From Streptomyces sp. NBC_01198 (GTDB lineage Bacteria; Actinomycetota; Actinomycetes; Streptomycetales; Streptomycetaceae): a stretch of DNA of 64,000 nt. The stretch lies in NCBI RefSeq assembly GCF_036010485.1, contig NZ_CP108568.1:5604501-5668500 (forward strand), written 5' to 3'. Positions 1-11,000 of the stretch are shown piece by piece. Made by a program: the position numbers and the translations under genes. The notes beneath the pieces are model-generated. The model worked only from the letters and a program-made list of their open reading frames with translations. It had not been told where the DNA came from and ran no database searches. Position 1 is the stretch's first letter. Every line of letters begins with the position of its first letter.

Positions 1-1
1 G

Positions 2-832
2 GCGGCCTACGACCAGGTCTTCCAGCTGGGCGCTGTCGAGGGCATCGGCTTCTACTTCTCCTCAGGAGACGCGGGCGACAACGTCGCGTCCACCGGTGTG
101 AAGCAGGCCGACACTCCCGGGAACTCCCCGTGGGCCACCTCCGTCGGCGGCACCTCACTGGCGGTCGGCAAGAACGACAAGTACCAGTGGGAGACCGGCT
201 GGGGCACCGAGCGCGCCCCGCTGTCCGCCGACGGCAAGACCTGGACGGGCTTCCCTGGCCCGTACACCTCCGGCGCGGGCGGCGGCACCAGCAAGCTCTA
301 CGACCAGCCGTTCTACCAGCGCGGTGTGGTCCCCGACTCGCTGGCGCTCGCCAACGGCGGCACCGTCAAGCAGCGTGTCGAGCCCGACATCGCCGCGGTC
401 GCCGACCCGAACACCGGCTTCCTGGTCGGCCAGACCCAGTCGTACCCCGACGGGTCGCTGCAGTACAGCACGTACCGCATCGGCGGCACGTCGCTGGCCG
501 CCCCGGTCATCGCCGGCGTCCAGGCCCTCTCGCAGGAGGCCAGGCACGGGATCGCGATCGGCTTCGCGAACCCGCTGATCTACGACAAGTACGGGACGCC
601 GGTCTACCACGACGTCACCGACCACCCGCTGGGCCAGGGCCAGGGCCTCGCCGTGGTCCGGGTGGACTACGCGAACACGTTCGACGCCTCGGAGGGCACC
701 ATCGTGTCCCTGCGGACGCTCGGCGCGGACGCGTCGCTGCACGCCACGGTCGGTTACGACGACGTCACCGGGGTGGGCACGCCCGCCAAGGGCTACGTCA
801 CCTCGTCGCTGCCGCCCAAGAACCGGCACTAG
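2..832 (+). CDS. S53 (sedolisin/kumamolisin-type) serine-carboxyl peptidase, C-terminal part
   Basis: Secreted acid-active endopeptidase, cut by the window edge so only the last 276 residues are visible. The reading frame is open from base 2. Seen: the SSGDAGDN block, whose Asp belongs to the S53 oxyanion/active-site region; PWATSVGGTSL, a conserved sedolisin strand; the GGTSLAAP block holding the catalytic Ser; and the C-terminal YDDVTGVGTP segment that in this family precedes the calcium site. The upstream Glu/Asp catalytic pair, signal peptide and propeptide lie outside the window. The S53 assignment is firm from the ordered motifs; substrate is unknown. A strong hairpin follows the stop. 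Confidence 0.9.
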   Translation, partial: AAYDQVFQLGAVEGIGFYFSSGDAGDNVASTGVKQADTPGNSPWATSVGGTSLAVGKNDKYQWETGWGTERAPLSADGKTWTGFPGPYTSGAGGGTSKLYDQPFYQRGVVPDSLALANGGTVKQRVEPDIAAVADPNTGFLVGQTQSYPDGSLQYSTYRIGGTSLAAPVIAGVQALSQEARHGIAIGFANPLIYDKYGTPVYHDVTDHPLGQGQGLAVVRVDYANTFDASEGTIVSLRTLGADASLHATVGYDDVTGVGTPAKGYVTSSLPPKNRH

Positions 833-886
833 CCCGGCAGGCGGCCGCGCACGGGAGTACCCGGCCGCCGAGAACAGCCGAACCCC

Positions 887-921
887 GCGGCCCCCGCACC
901 GTTCACCGGTGCGGGGGCCGC
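887..921 (+). terminator. Perfect 15-bp hairpin after the S53 peptidase gene
   Basis: GCGGCCCCCGCACCG (887-901) pairs perfectly with its complement at 907-921 across a 5-base loop. There is no T-run, as is usual for streptomycete terminators. It sits 55 bases after the peptidase stop and just before the leuS leader, so it probably separates the two transcription units. Confidence 0.7.
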
Positions 922-944
922 ACCCGCTGCGGTAACCTGAGCGC

Positions 945-983
945 ATGCGAGCCGTGAGCCTCCTGCTTAGCGAGCCGCGCTGA
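945..983 (+). CDS. leuS leader peptide (Leu-rich attenuator peptide)
   Basis: A 12-codon open reading frame, ATG to TGA, encodes MRAVSLLLSEPR with three consecutive leucine codons (CTC CTG CTT). It lies 125 bases before leuS and ends 23 bases before an intrinsic terminator, the standard geometry of ribosome-mediated attenuation. A TAACCT hexamer at 933-938 could be a -10 box, which would put the transcript start almost at the ATG, so the leader may be leaderless. Inference: when charged Leu-tRNA is scarce the ribosome stalls on the Leu run and favours read-through into leuS. The same Leu-run followed by AGC is found before leuA in this window. Confidence 0.72.
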   Translation: MRAVSLLLSEPR

Positions 984-1006
984 CCACGAGAGACGTCAGT
1001 GCGGCA

Positions 1007-1031
1007 CCCCTCCTGCGTGAGGGGCTTTTTT
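1007..1031 (+). terminator. Intrinsic terminator / attenuator of leuS
   Basis: CCCCTC (1007-1012) pairs with GAGGGG (1019-1024) around a 6-base loop and is followed by six T residues (1026-1031). U-tract terminators are uncommon in streptomycetes, so this one stands out. It lies between the leader peptide and the leuS start and would stop transcription before the gene. A further pairing, TGCGGCAC (1000-1007) with GTGCCGCA (1036-1043), spans the terminator and may compete with it or stabilise it. Confidence 0.75.
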
Positions 1032-1107
1032 GTTTGTGCCGCAGGCAGGGCCACTGGCAGCGACGGGCCGCAGCAGCCGTCATGACATCGATGGAGTACC
1101 GAGGACG

Positions 1108-3990
<2,883 letters not shown>

Positions 3991-4029
3991 CGCCGGCCGG
4001 CGTCGCCGTCCGAGGACGCCCACCCCTTA

Positions 4030-4071
4030 GGGGCAGGCCGGGGGATCCGCCGGATTCCACCGGCCTGCCCC
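4030..4071 (+). terminator. leuS terminator hairpin
   Basis: GGGGCAGGCCGG (4030-4041) and its exact complement (4060-4071) form a 12-bp stem with an 18-base loop, 40 bases after the leuS stop. Confidence 0.75.
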
Positions 4072-4158
4072 TTGCGGTTACCGTGGAGGAAGCAGCTCGC
4101 CGCGTCCCGGCCGCCCCAAGGGCTCCCGGGACCGTCAGACCCCCAGGAGGAGCCGCCC

Positions 4159-4737
4159 GTGGAAACCGCCGGCATCATCGTCCTCCTGCTCGTGCTGATC
4201 TTCGCGTCGCTCGCCACGATCGCCACCTTCCGCACCGTCCGCGCGGTCAAGCGCGGAGTGGCCCGCGGCACGGCCCAGGCCCGCAGGCTGGTCGAGGACA
4301 CCCAGCTCAAGGCCCGCCGCTACACGACACCGGGTGTCGGGGGCGAGGTGGCCCAGCTGCGGATCGACCTGAGAACCGCCATCGACGCGACATTCGCCGC
4401 CCTGGACGAGCGCCATCCCGACGACGCCGCCCTCGCCGAGGCCGCCGCACTGCTGGCCCGCCTCAACGACCACGCGCGTGCCCTGGACGGCGAGCTCAAA
4501 CTGCTCGAACGCGAGCCCGACAAGTCCCGTGTCGCGGCCCGCCTCCCCGAGCTGACCACCCGCGTCCACCACGTCACCCACTCCGCCGACTCGCTGCGCT
4601 GGGCCGCCCAGGACCGCGCCCACCACGCCACCACCGACGACCTGGCCGCGCTGACCGACCAGATCGCCATCGAGTCCGCCGCCCTCCGCCACTGGACCCC
4701 CGCGCAGCCGCCGAAGCTGCCCTCGCCGGGCGAATAG
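4159..4737 (+). CDS. Hypothetical single-pass membrane protein with helical cytoplasmic part
   Basis: 192-residue protein, family not recognised. It starts at GTG 4159 with AGGAGGAG 8-12 bases upstream; an in-frame ATG at 4072 directly abuts the leuS terminator stem and is rejected. Residues 3-22 (AGIIVLLLVLIFASLATIAT) form one strong transmembrane helix with a very short N-terminus. A basic stretch follows (VRAVKRGVARGTAQARR), then an alpha-helical, charged region with DERHPDDAALAEAAALLARL that could be coiled coil. There is no catalytic motif. The positive-inside rule suggests a cytoplasmic C-terminus. It is separated from leuS by a terminator, so it is probably transcribed on its own. Confidence 0.75.
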   Translation: METAGIIVLLLVLIFASLATIATFRTVRAVKRGVARGTAQARRLVEDTQLKARRYTTPGVGGEVAQLRIDLRTAIDATFAALDERHPDDAALAEAAALLARLNDHARALDGELKLLEREPDKSRVAARLPELTTRVHHVTHSADSLRWAAQDRAHHATTDDLAALTDQIAIESAALRHWTPAQPPKLPSPGE

Positions 4738-4907
4738 GCCCTGCGAGGTGGTGGATCCGGACCCCGTCCGGCCCGCCCGCCCGCCGGCACGGGCGCCACT
4801 CGCGGGCCGTGGCCGTGAACCCCGCATCGATCGTCGGGAAACAAGGAAGGGGCTCTGCGGCCCCGCGCACGGCTGTGCGCACGCCCATGGCGGAGGTTTC
4901 CGGCCCG

Positions 4908-6059
4908 ATGAACAGCGCTGTTGCCCACGAAGACGCTCTCCGCCGCGAAGACGGCCCCTGCGATGAAGGCGTCCCCCGCGGCGACGCCCCACCGGAGCCC
5001 GCGCCGCCCGGAACCCGCCCGCAGCGGCCGCGGCGGCTGTACGTCCTGGACGGACTCCGGCTCCTCGCCGCGCTGATGGTCGTGGCGTTCCACTACCTCG
5101 GCTACGACGACTGGTTCCGCTCGCCCTGGGGGGCGTCCACCGCCACGGTCTTCCCGACCGCGCATTCCGTCGCCGCCTACGGCTGGCTCGGCGTGGAACT
5201 CTTCTTCCTGATCAGCGGCTTCGTCATCTGCCTGTCGTGCTGGGGGCGCACCCTCCGGCAGTTCGCCGTCTCCCGTTTCGTACGCCTCTTCCCGGCGTAC
5301 TGGTTCGCGATCGCCGTGACCTCGGCGGTCATGGTGCTGCGTCCCGGGGGCTGGGAGCTCCATCCGAACACCGTCCTGGCCAACTTCACCATGCTCCAGG
5401 AGCCCATGGGACTGCGGGACGTGGACGGCGTGTACTGGTCACTGTGGGTGGAGCTGCGCTTCTACCTGCTCTTCGGCATCGTCGCGGCCATGGGCCTGAC
5501 CTACCGCCGCGTCGTCGGCTTCTGCGCCGCGTGGCTGCTGGCCGCCGCCATCGCACCGGCGCTGCACCTCACCTTCGTGAGCGTGCTGGCCGTCCCGCAG
5601 TACGCCCCGTTCTTCGTCGGCGGCGTCGTCATCCACCTCATCGGCCGCTTCGGCACCCGGCGTCCGGTGCTGTGGCTGCTGCTGGGCGCGTCCTGGCTCG
5701 GCGCGCAGAACGCACTGGTCGGCCTGGTGGCGCACTCGGAGCGGTCGGTGCGCGGCGACCTGTCCTGGGGGATATCGCTGGCAGTGGTCACCGCCTGCTA
5801 CGCCCTGCTGCTGGCCGCGGCGCTTGGCCGGCTGGACTTCGCCAACTGGCGGGTGCTCTCGCTGGCCGGCGGCCTGACGTACCCGCTCTACCTGCTGCAC
5901 GAGAACCTCGGCTGGGAGGTCATCCGCCACACCCACGGCCGGGTCGACGCCCGGGTCCTGGCCGTCACCCTCGTCGCGGCGATGCTGACCGCCGCGTGGC
6001 TGGTCCACCGCTTCGTCGAACGCCCGGCGACCCCGCGGCTCAAATCCTGGCTGGCGTAA
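4908..6059 (+). CDS. Acyltransferase family 3 membrane protein (OafA/YrhL type)
   Basis: 383-residue integral membrane O-acyltransferase that moves an acyl group to a sugar or other cell-surface acceptor; the acceptor cannot be told from sequence. The start at ATG 4908 has GGAGG at 4892; ATG 4887 is an alternative in frame. A short disordered N-terminus precedes the family motif LDGLRLLAALMVVAFH, whose His and preceding Arg are the usual catalytic-site residues. Downstream are GWLGVELFFLISGFVIC, RFVRLFPAYWFAI and YWSLWVELRFYLLF, all hallmark acyltransferase-3 blocks, and about ten hydrophobic helices in total. It stands alone, with unrelated neighbours. Confidence 0.9.
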   Translation: MNSAVAHEDALRREDGPCDEGVPRGDAPPEPAPPGTRPQRPRRLYVLDGLRLLAALMVVAFHYLGYDDWFRSPWGASTATVFPTAHSVAAYGWLGVELFFLISGFVICLSCWGRTLRQFAVSRFVRLFPAYWFAIAVTSAVMVLRPGGWELHPNTVLANFTMLQEPMGLRDVDGVYWSLWVELRFYLLFGIVAAMGLTYRRVVGFCAAWLLAAAIAPALHLTFVSVLAVPQYAPFFVGGVVIHLIGRFGTRRPVLWLLLGASWLGAQNALVGLVAHSERSVRGDLSWGISLAVVTACYALLLAAALGRLDFANWRVLSLAGGLTYPLYLLHENLGWEVIRHTHGRVDARVLAVTLVAAMLTAAWLVHRFVERPATPRLKSWLA

Positions 6060-6062
6060 GGA

Positions 6063-6290
6063 TTTCCGCGGGGCGTGGGGCGGGGGGCTTGCGCGGCGGG
6101 CGGGGGGCCTGCGCGGGGCGTTCAGCCACGGGCGCTCGTCCGCCGCGCGTGCGGCCACGGGCCGTTCCGCCCCGCGCGTGCGGCCGCGGTTGGATAGGGC
6201 GGCATAGGCCGCGACCTGGTGGTCACGTGTGCGCGCCGGACCGCTGCGGGCCGCGCGGGGGCGCCCCGCCCGAGGCCCAAGCTGTCGCCC
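6063..6290. other. GC-rich intergenic stretch with short direct repeats
   Basis: The 260 bases between the acyltransferase and degV hold G-runs and two copies of CGCGCGTGCGGCC at roughly 6137-6155 and 6173-6187, plus repeated GCGCGGGGCG-like units near 6066-6120. No convincing ORF, promoter or terminator is seen. Confidence 0.4.
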
Positions 6291-6319
6291 CGGCGCGCAC
6301 GCCGGGTAATCTCCCGGAC

Positions 6320-7165
6320 ATGCCCCCGCACGTCGCCATCGTCACGGACTCCACGGCCTACCTCGGCCGTGACGCCCTGATCCGCCACCAGATCGCCATC
6401 GTGCCCCTCACCGTGGTGATCGGCGACGAGGCCCTGGAAGAGGGCACCGAAATCTCCGCTCCGGCCGTCGCCCGGGCACTCCAGCGCCGCCGTCCGGTCA
6501 CCACCTCCCGGCCCGGCCCGCTCGAATTCACCGCCGCCTACGAGGCCGCCGCCGCCTCCGGGGCGGCGGAGATCGTCTCGCTCCACCTGTCCGCCGACTT
6601 CTCCGGCACCTACGACGCGGCGCTCGTCGCCGCGAAGGAAGCCCCCGTCCCGGTCCGGGTCGTGGACACCGGCATGGTCGCGATGGCCCTCGGCTTCACC
6701 GTGCTGGCAGCCGCCGAGGCCGCGGAGGCGGGCGGTACGGCCGACGAGGTCGTCGCCGCGGCGGAGAAGCGGGCCGCGGACACCTCCGCGTACTTCTACG
6801 TCGACACGCTCGACTACCTGCGCAGGGGCGGCCGGATCGGCGCCGCCCAGGCGCTGTTCGGCTCCGCCCTGGCGGTGAAGCCGCTGCTGCGGCTCTCCGA
6901 CGGGCGGATCGAGCTGCTGGAGAAGGTCCGCACCGCCTCGAAGGCGATCACCCGCCTTGAGGAGATCGTGGTCGAGCAGGCAGGCACCCGCAGGGTGGCC
7001 CTCGCGGTCCACCATCTGGCCGCGGCGGACCGCGCCGCGACCCTCGCGGACCGGCTGCGCGAGCGGGTGCCGGGCCTGGACGACCTGGTGGTGAGCGAGG
7101 TCGGCGCGGTGATCGGCGCGCACGCCGGGCCGGGGCTGCTGGGCGTGGTGATCTCACCGCACTGA
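6320..7165 (+). CDS. DegV family fatty-acid-binding protein
   Basis: 281-residue DegV/FakB-like protein. Family members bind a single fatty acid between two domains; in Firmicutes they present it to the FakA kinase. The start at ATG 6320 gives MPPHVAIVTDST, the expected DegV N-terminus with the conserved TDST. Also seen: TSRPGPLEF, the lipid-contacting TS(Q/R)P loop; LSADFSGTYDAA, with the Ser that contacts the carboxylate; and LDYLRRGGRIG followed by KPLL. The length is normal for the family. No fakA homologue lies nearby, so the physiological partner is unclear. Confidence 0.92.
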   Translation: MPPHVAIVTDSTAYLGRDALIRHQIAIVPLTVVIGDEALEEGTEISAPAVARALQRRRPVTTSRPGPLEFTAAYEAAAASGAAEIVSLHLSADFSGTYDAALVAAKEAPVPVRVVDTGMVAMALGFTVLAAAEAAEAGGTADEVVAAAEKRAADTSAYFYVDTLDYLRRGGRIGAAQALFGSALAVKPLLRLSDGRIELLEKVRTASKAITRLEEIVVEQAGTRRVALAVHHLAAADRAATLADRLRERVPGLDDLVVSEVGAVIGAHAGPGLLGVVISPH

Positions 7166-7171
7166 GCGGGG

Positions 7172-7198
7172 TTGTCCACAGCCGGTGAGTTATCCACA
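7172..7198 (+). promoter_or_regulatory. Two DnaA boxes upstream of comEA
   Basis: TTGTCCACA (7172-7180, the streptomycete consensus) and TTATCCACA (7190-7198, the E. coli consensus) lie in the same orientation 18 bp apart, in the 77-base gap between degV and comEA. Two perfect 9-mers this close are unlikely to be chance in high-GC DNA. They could titrate DnaA or couple comEA transcription to replication. Whether they are occupied is unknown. Confidence 0.65.
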
Positions 7199-7242
7199 GG
7201 TTGCGGACCAAGATCATCGCGGGGCGGGGGAGCCGGTCCACG

Positions 7243-8106
7243 ATGATCGGTATGAACCCGACGAACCCGCTGGGCCCGGCCGGCCCGATCACCGTTGTCC
7301 GCCCGCGCCGCCGGGCCGCCGCAGCGCAGGCCAGGTCCGCGCTCGCCCGTGAGCGCGCCTCCGCGATCTTCGGCACCCCGGACGACCCGTCCCCACCGCC
7401 CCCGTCCCCGCCGCCGGTCGCGCCACAAGTTCCGCCCCCGCCCCCGCCCCCGTCCCCGCCGCCGTCACCGCCCGAGCCGTCGAGCGGGCGGCTCGGCGGT
7501 CTGCGCACCTGGCTGCTGCTGCGCTGCGGCCTGGAATTCCGCACGGTGCTGGCACTTGCGGTCGTCCTGCTGGTGGGCGCGGGGCTCGCCGTCCAGCACT
7601 ACGTCTCGGGCCGCCCGCACGCGGTCCGCGTCCCCGCCGCGCTGCCGCCCGCCGCAGTCCCGGCCCCCGTTGCGGCCACGAAGGCGCCGAGCCTGACGAT
7701 CGACATCGCCGGCAAGGTCGCCCGCCCGGGTTTACGCCGGCTCCCCGCGGGCTCCCGGGTGGCCGACGCGCTGGTCGCGGCCGGCGGCCCCCTCCCGGGC
7801 ACCGACACCACGGCCCTCAACTTGGCCCGCCCCCTCGCCGACGGCGAACAGCTCCTCGTCGGCCTGACCCCGCCCGCGGCATCCACCACGTCCACCACCG
7901 ACGCGCCCCCGGGCACCCCCTTGAGCCTCAACTCGGCCACAGCCCCGCAACTCGACGCCCTCCCCGGCGTCGGCCCCGTCCTGGCCCAGCACATCCTCGA
8001 CTTCCGCACCCAGCACGGCGGCTTCACGACCCTCCAACAACTCCGCCAGGTCCCCGGCATCGGCGACCACAAATTCACCACCCTCAAACCCCTGGTCCAC
8101 CCATGA
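7243..8106 (+). CDS. comEA: ComEA-like DNA-binding membrane protein
   Basis: 287-residue membrane-anchored DNA receptor homologue; in competent bacteria ComEA binds incoming double-stranded DNA outside the membrane. The start is ATG 7243 or ATG 7252; neither has a strong ribosome site. Order: N-terminus with a Pro-rich tract (about residues 45-80), a transmembrane helix around FRTVLALAVVLLVGAGLAV, an SLBB domain (LTIDIAGKVARPGLRRL to ADGEQLLVGL), a linker, then paired helix-hairpin-helix motifs (LDALPGVGPVLAQHI and LRQVPGIGDHKF) for DNA backbone contact. Its stop overlaps the comEC start (ATGA), so the two are translationally coupled. Natural competence is not established in streptomycetes, so the role is inferred. 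Confidence 0.9.
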   Translation: MIGMNPTNPLGPAGPITVVRPRRRAAAAQARSALARERASAIFGTPDDPSPPPPSPPPVAPQVPPPPPPPSPPPSPPEPSSGRLGGLRTWLLLRCGLEFRTVLALAVVLLVGAGLAVQHYVSGRPHAVRVPAALPPAAVPAPVAATKAPSLTIDIAGKVARPGLRRLPAGSRVADALVAAGGPLPGTDTTALNLARPLADGEQLLVGLTPPAASTTSTTDAPPGTPLSLNSATAPQLDALPGVGPVLAQHILDFRTQHGGFTTLQQLRQVPGIGDHKFTTLKPLVHP

Positions 8107-10970
8107 CCCCCACCAGCCACCCCCGCCCCAAAAAACGCCCAGCGCCGCCCCGAAGGCCCACGAGGAACACCACACCCAGCCCCGACGCACCCCAAGCGTG
8201 GGAGCGGACGGTGCGCCCCGAAAGGGGCGCGGGGAACGGCGCGAGCAACCCCGACGGACCGCAAGTGTCACGACGGACGGTGGGCCCCGGAAGGGGTGCG
8301 GGGAACGGCGCGCCCAGCCCGGACGCACCCCAAGCGTGGGAGCGGACGGTGGGCCCCGGAAGGGGTGCGGGGAACGGCGCGAGCAACCCCGACGGACCGT
8401 CACCCGATGACGCAACCCGCGCCGAGCCGGGCCCGGCCTGCCAGGGCCAGGCCCCACCCGACGAACAACCGCGCGCCCGCTCGCCCGTGCACGCGGCGGC
8501 GGCGTCCCGGCTGGGGGCGTCGAATCCGCACCAGGACGGGCCGCCCGACTACCGGCTGGTGCCGCCGGCCCTGGCGGCATGGGCGGCCGCAGCCCTGACC
8601 CCGACCGTCGGCGCGACAGCCATCCTCGTGTCCGTCGCGATCGCGGCAGCCGTCACGCTGGCGGCAACAGCGCCGGCCCGCAGGGCATGGGCAAGGGCAA
8701 GGCCAGGGGCCAAGGGAAGGGCAAGGACAAGCCCCACCCCCCGGGCAGGAACCGCGCGGCTCACCGCCGCGACCGCAGCCACCCTCCTGGCCGTGGCGAC
8801 AGCCACCACCGCCGCCGCGCTGGCGGACGCCGACCGCCACCGCGGCCCGGTTCCGCAACTGGCCGCCCACAGGGCACCCGCGGTCCCCATAGAACTGCGC
8901 ATCACCGCGGACCCGTTCGCCACCCACCCGCCGGCCCCGGGCCTGACCGGCACCGTCGTGGTGACCGCGGACACCGTCCGGGTCGGGGCGACGAGGACCC
9001 GCGCCCCGGTCGTCCTGATGGCCACTCACGACCAGAAAAAATGGCTCCGGTTGCTGCCGTCGACCACCGTGGAGGTGCGGGCCCGCCTGAGCCCGCCGAC
9101 CCGCAGGGGCGACACCGCCGCAGCGGTGCTGCACGCCACCGGCCCGCCCAGGATCGTGACCGGGCCCAGTGCACCGCAACGCGTCGCGGCCCGGCTGCGC
9201 GCCGGCTTGCGCACGGCGAGCGCGGGACTGCCGGCCGACGCCCGGGCGCTGCTGCCCGGACTGGTGATCGGCGACACCAGCAGGCTCCCGCCGGAGTTGA
9301 AGGACGCCTTCCGGGCGACGGATCTGGCGCACCTGACCGCGGTGTCGGGCGCGAACCTGACGATCGTCCTGCTGCTGCTGATCGGCCCGCCGGCCCGGGC
9401 GATCCGGGCGGAGCGCCGGGGCCTGGCCGCCGCCCTCGGCATCCCGCTGCGCCTGACGGCAGTGCTGGGCGTGGGCCTGACCGCGGCCTTCGTGCTGGTC
9501 AGCCGGCCGAGCCCGAGCGTGCTGCGGGCCGCGGCATGCGGGCTGATCACGTTGCTGGCGATCGGCACCGGGCGCCGCCGCTCGCTGCTGCCTGCCCTGT
9601 CCGGTGCCGTCCTGCTGCTGGTGCTCTACGACCCGGCCGTCGCACGGTCCTACGGCTTCGCGCTGTCCGTGCTGGCCACGGGGTCGCTGCTGACGCTGGC
9701 CCCGCGCTGGAGCGCGGCCCTTCGTTCCCGCGGTGTGCCGCCGCGGCTCGCCGAGGCGCTGGCCGCGGCGGGTGCGGCGCAGGCGGTGTGCGGTCCGTTG
9801 ATCGTGGTGCTGTCGGCGCGGCTCAGCCTGGTCGCGGTGCCGTGCAATCTGCTGGCGGAGCCCGCGGTGGCGCCGGCGACGGTGCTGGGGTTCTGCGCGC
9901 TGGCGACGGCACCGTTCGCCCCGGCAGCCGCGGCGGCCCTGGCGTGGGCCGCGGGCTGGCCGACCCGGTGGATCGTGGTGGTCGCGCGGCACGGCGCGGC
10001 CCTGCCGGGGGCGGAGATCGGCTGGCCCGGCGGGTGGCCGGGCGCGGCGCTGCTCGCGGTGCTGACGGTGGCGCTGACCGTCGGCGGCAAGGCGCTGGTC
10101 GGCAGACCGTGGCCGGCGCTGGCAGGAGCGCTGCTCCTGCTCCTCTCGCTGGTGCGCCCGCTGCCGCTGCCGGGTCTCGTCACGGCATGGCCGCCGGACG
10201 ACTGGCGGTTCGCGATGTGCGATGTCGGGCAAGGCGACGCGCTGGCCCTGGCGGCGGGGCCGGGCAGCGCCGTGGTGGTCGACACCGGGCCGGACCCGGC
10301 GCTGGCGGACCGCTGCCTGCGCGATCTGCGGGTCACCACGATCCCGTTGCTGATCCTGACCCACTTCCACGCCGACCACGCGGACGGCCTGCCCGGCGTG
10401 CTGCGGGGCCGCAGCGTCGGCGCGATCGAGACGACGGTGCTGGACGAGCCGGTGGCGCAGGCGGCCCGGGTGCGCCGGGAGGCAGCGGCCGCGGGTGTGC
10501 CGATGCTGCGGGCGAGCGCGGGGGAGCAGCGCCACACGGGCCCGCTGGCCTGGCAGGTGCTGTGGCCGCCGCCGTCCGCCGACGCCCTCCCCGACGACGA
10601 CCCGAACGACGCGAGCGTGGCGCTGCTGGTCCGCACCGGCGGCCTGACGTTGCTGCTGGCGGGGGACCTGGGACCGGTGGCCCAGCAGGAGGTGCTTGAC
10701 GCGGAGCCGGGCCTGTCGCGGGTCGACGTGCTGAAGGTCGCCCACCACGGCAGCGGCTACCAGGACCCGGCGCTCCTGGCCCGGACGCGGCCGCGCCTGG
10801 CGCTGATCTCGGTGGGCGCCCACAACCGTTACGGCCACCCGGCCGCGCGCACGGTCGCCGCGCTGCGGGCGCTGGGCGCGACGGTGCTGCGCACCGACAC
10901 CGACGGGCCGATCGCGGTCGCCGGTAACGGGCCGGCCGGGCTGCGGACGGTATCGGCGGGCTCGCCATGA
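8103..10970 (+). CDS. comEC: ComEC/Rec2 DNA-uptake channel with MBL-fold domain
   Basis: Polytopic membrane protein; family members form the channel for single-stranded DNA entry. From ATG 8103, overlapping the comEA stop, the frame encodes 955 residues. The first 128 or so are low complexity and derive from a 69-bp tandem repeat, so the true start may be GTG 8487 (VHAAAASRLGAS), which would give 827 residues. Then come N-terminal helices, an OB-like region (about 8880-9180), the competence domain (DLAHLTAVSGANLTIVLLLL and further helices), and a C-terminal metallo-beta-lactamase domain with LTHFHADHADGLPGV, LLLAGDLG and VLKVAHHGS, whose zinc ligands are intact, suggesting an active nuclease. 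Confidence 0.92.
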   Translation: MTPTSHPRPKKRPAPPRRPTRNTTPSPDAPQAWERTVRPERGAGNGASNPDGPQVSRRTVGPGRGAGNGAPSPDAPQAWERTVGPGRGAGNGASNPDGPSPDDATRAEPGPACQGQAPPDEQPRARSPVHAAAASRLGASNPHQDGPPDYRLVPPALAAWAAAALTPTVGATAILVSVAIAAAVTLAATAPARRAWARARPGAKGRARTSPTPRAGTARLTAATAATLLAVATATTAAALADADRHRGPVPQLAAHRAPAVPIELRITADPFATHPPAPGLTGTVVVTADTVRVGATRTRAPVVLMATHDQKKWLRLLPSTTVEVRARLSPPTRRGDTAAAVLHATGPPRIVTGPSAPQRVAARLRAGLRTASAGLPADARALLPGLVIGDTSRLPPELKDAFRATDLAHLTAVSGANLTIVLLLLIGPPARAIRAERRGLAAALGIPLRLTAVLGVGLTAAFVLVSRPSPSVLRAAACGLITLLAIGTGRRRSLLPALSGAVLLLVLYDPAVARSYGFALSVLATGSLLTLAPRWSAALRSRGVPPRLAEALAAAGAAQAVCGPLIVVLSARLSLVAVPCNLLAEPAVAPATVLGFCALATAPFAPAAAAALAWAAGWPTRWIVVVARHGAALPGAEIGWPGGWPGAALLAVLTVALTVGGKALVGRPWPALAGALLLLLSLVRPLPLPGLVTAWPPDDWRFAMCDVGQGDALALAAGPGSAVVVDTGPDPALADRCLRDLRVTTIPLLILTHFHADHADGLPGVLRGRSVGAIETTVLDEPVAQAARVRREAAAAGVPMLRASAGEQRHTGPLAWQVLWPPPSADALPDDDPNDASVALLVRTGGLTLLLAGDLGPVAQQEVLDAEPGLSRVDVLKVAHHGSGYQDPALLARTRPRLALISVGAHNRYGHPAARTVAALRALGATVLRTDTDGPIAVAGNGPAGLRTVSAGSP
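8171..8400 (+). repeat. 69-bp tandem repeat array inside the 5' end of comEC
   Basis: Three copies of the core GGGGYGCGGGGAACGGCGCG start at 8224, 8293 and 8362, exactly 69 bp (23 codons) apart, with well-conserved flanks around GGACGGT. The period preserves the comEC frame. The same core occurs elsewhere in this window in non-coding DNA (12983, 13055, 28753, 35751, 47543 and inverted copies), so this looks like an extragenic repeat captured or expanded at the comEA-comEC junction. Confidence 0.85.
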
Positions 10971-11000
10971 GCCGGGCTCGCGACCCTTCTCAAGGTCTGC

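Noticed and set aside
832..1107. T-box riboswitch before leuS
   Set aside because: No T-box consensus sequence or specifier stem is seen; the Leu codons and terminator fit leader-peptide attenuation instead.
4072..4158. Longer start (ATG 4072) for the small membrane protein
   Set aside because: It would begin immediately at the end of the leuS terminator stem and has no ribosome site; GTG 4159 has AGGAGG and begins at the transmembrane helix.
8171..8400. CRISPR array
   Set aside because: The copies are 69 bp apart with conserved, non-unique intervening sequence and no cas genes; it is a plain tandem repeat.
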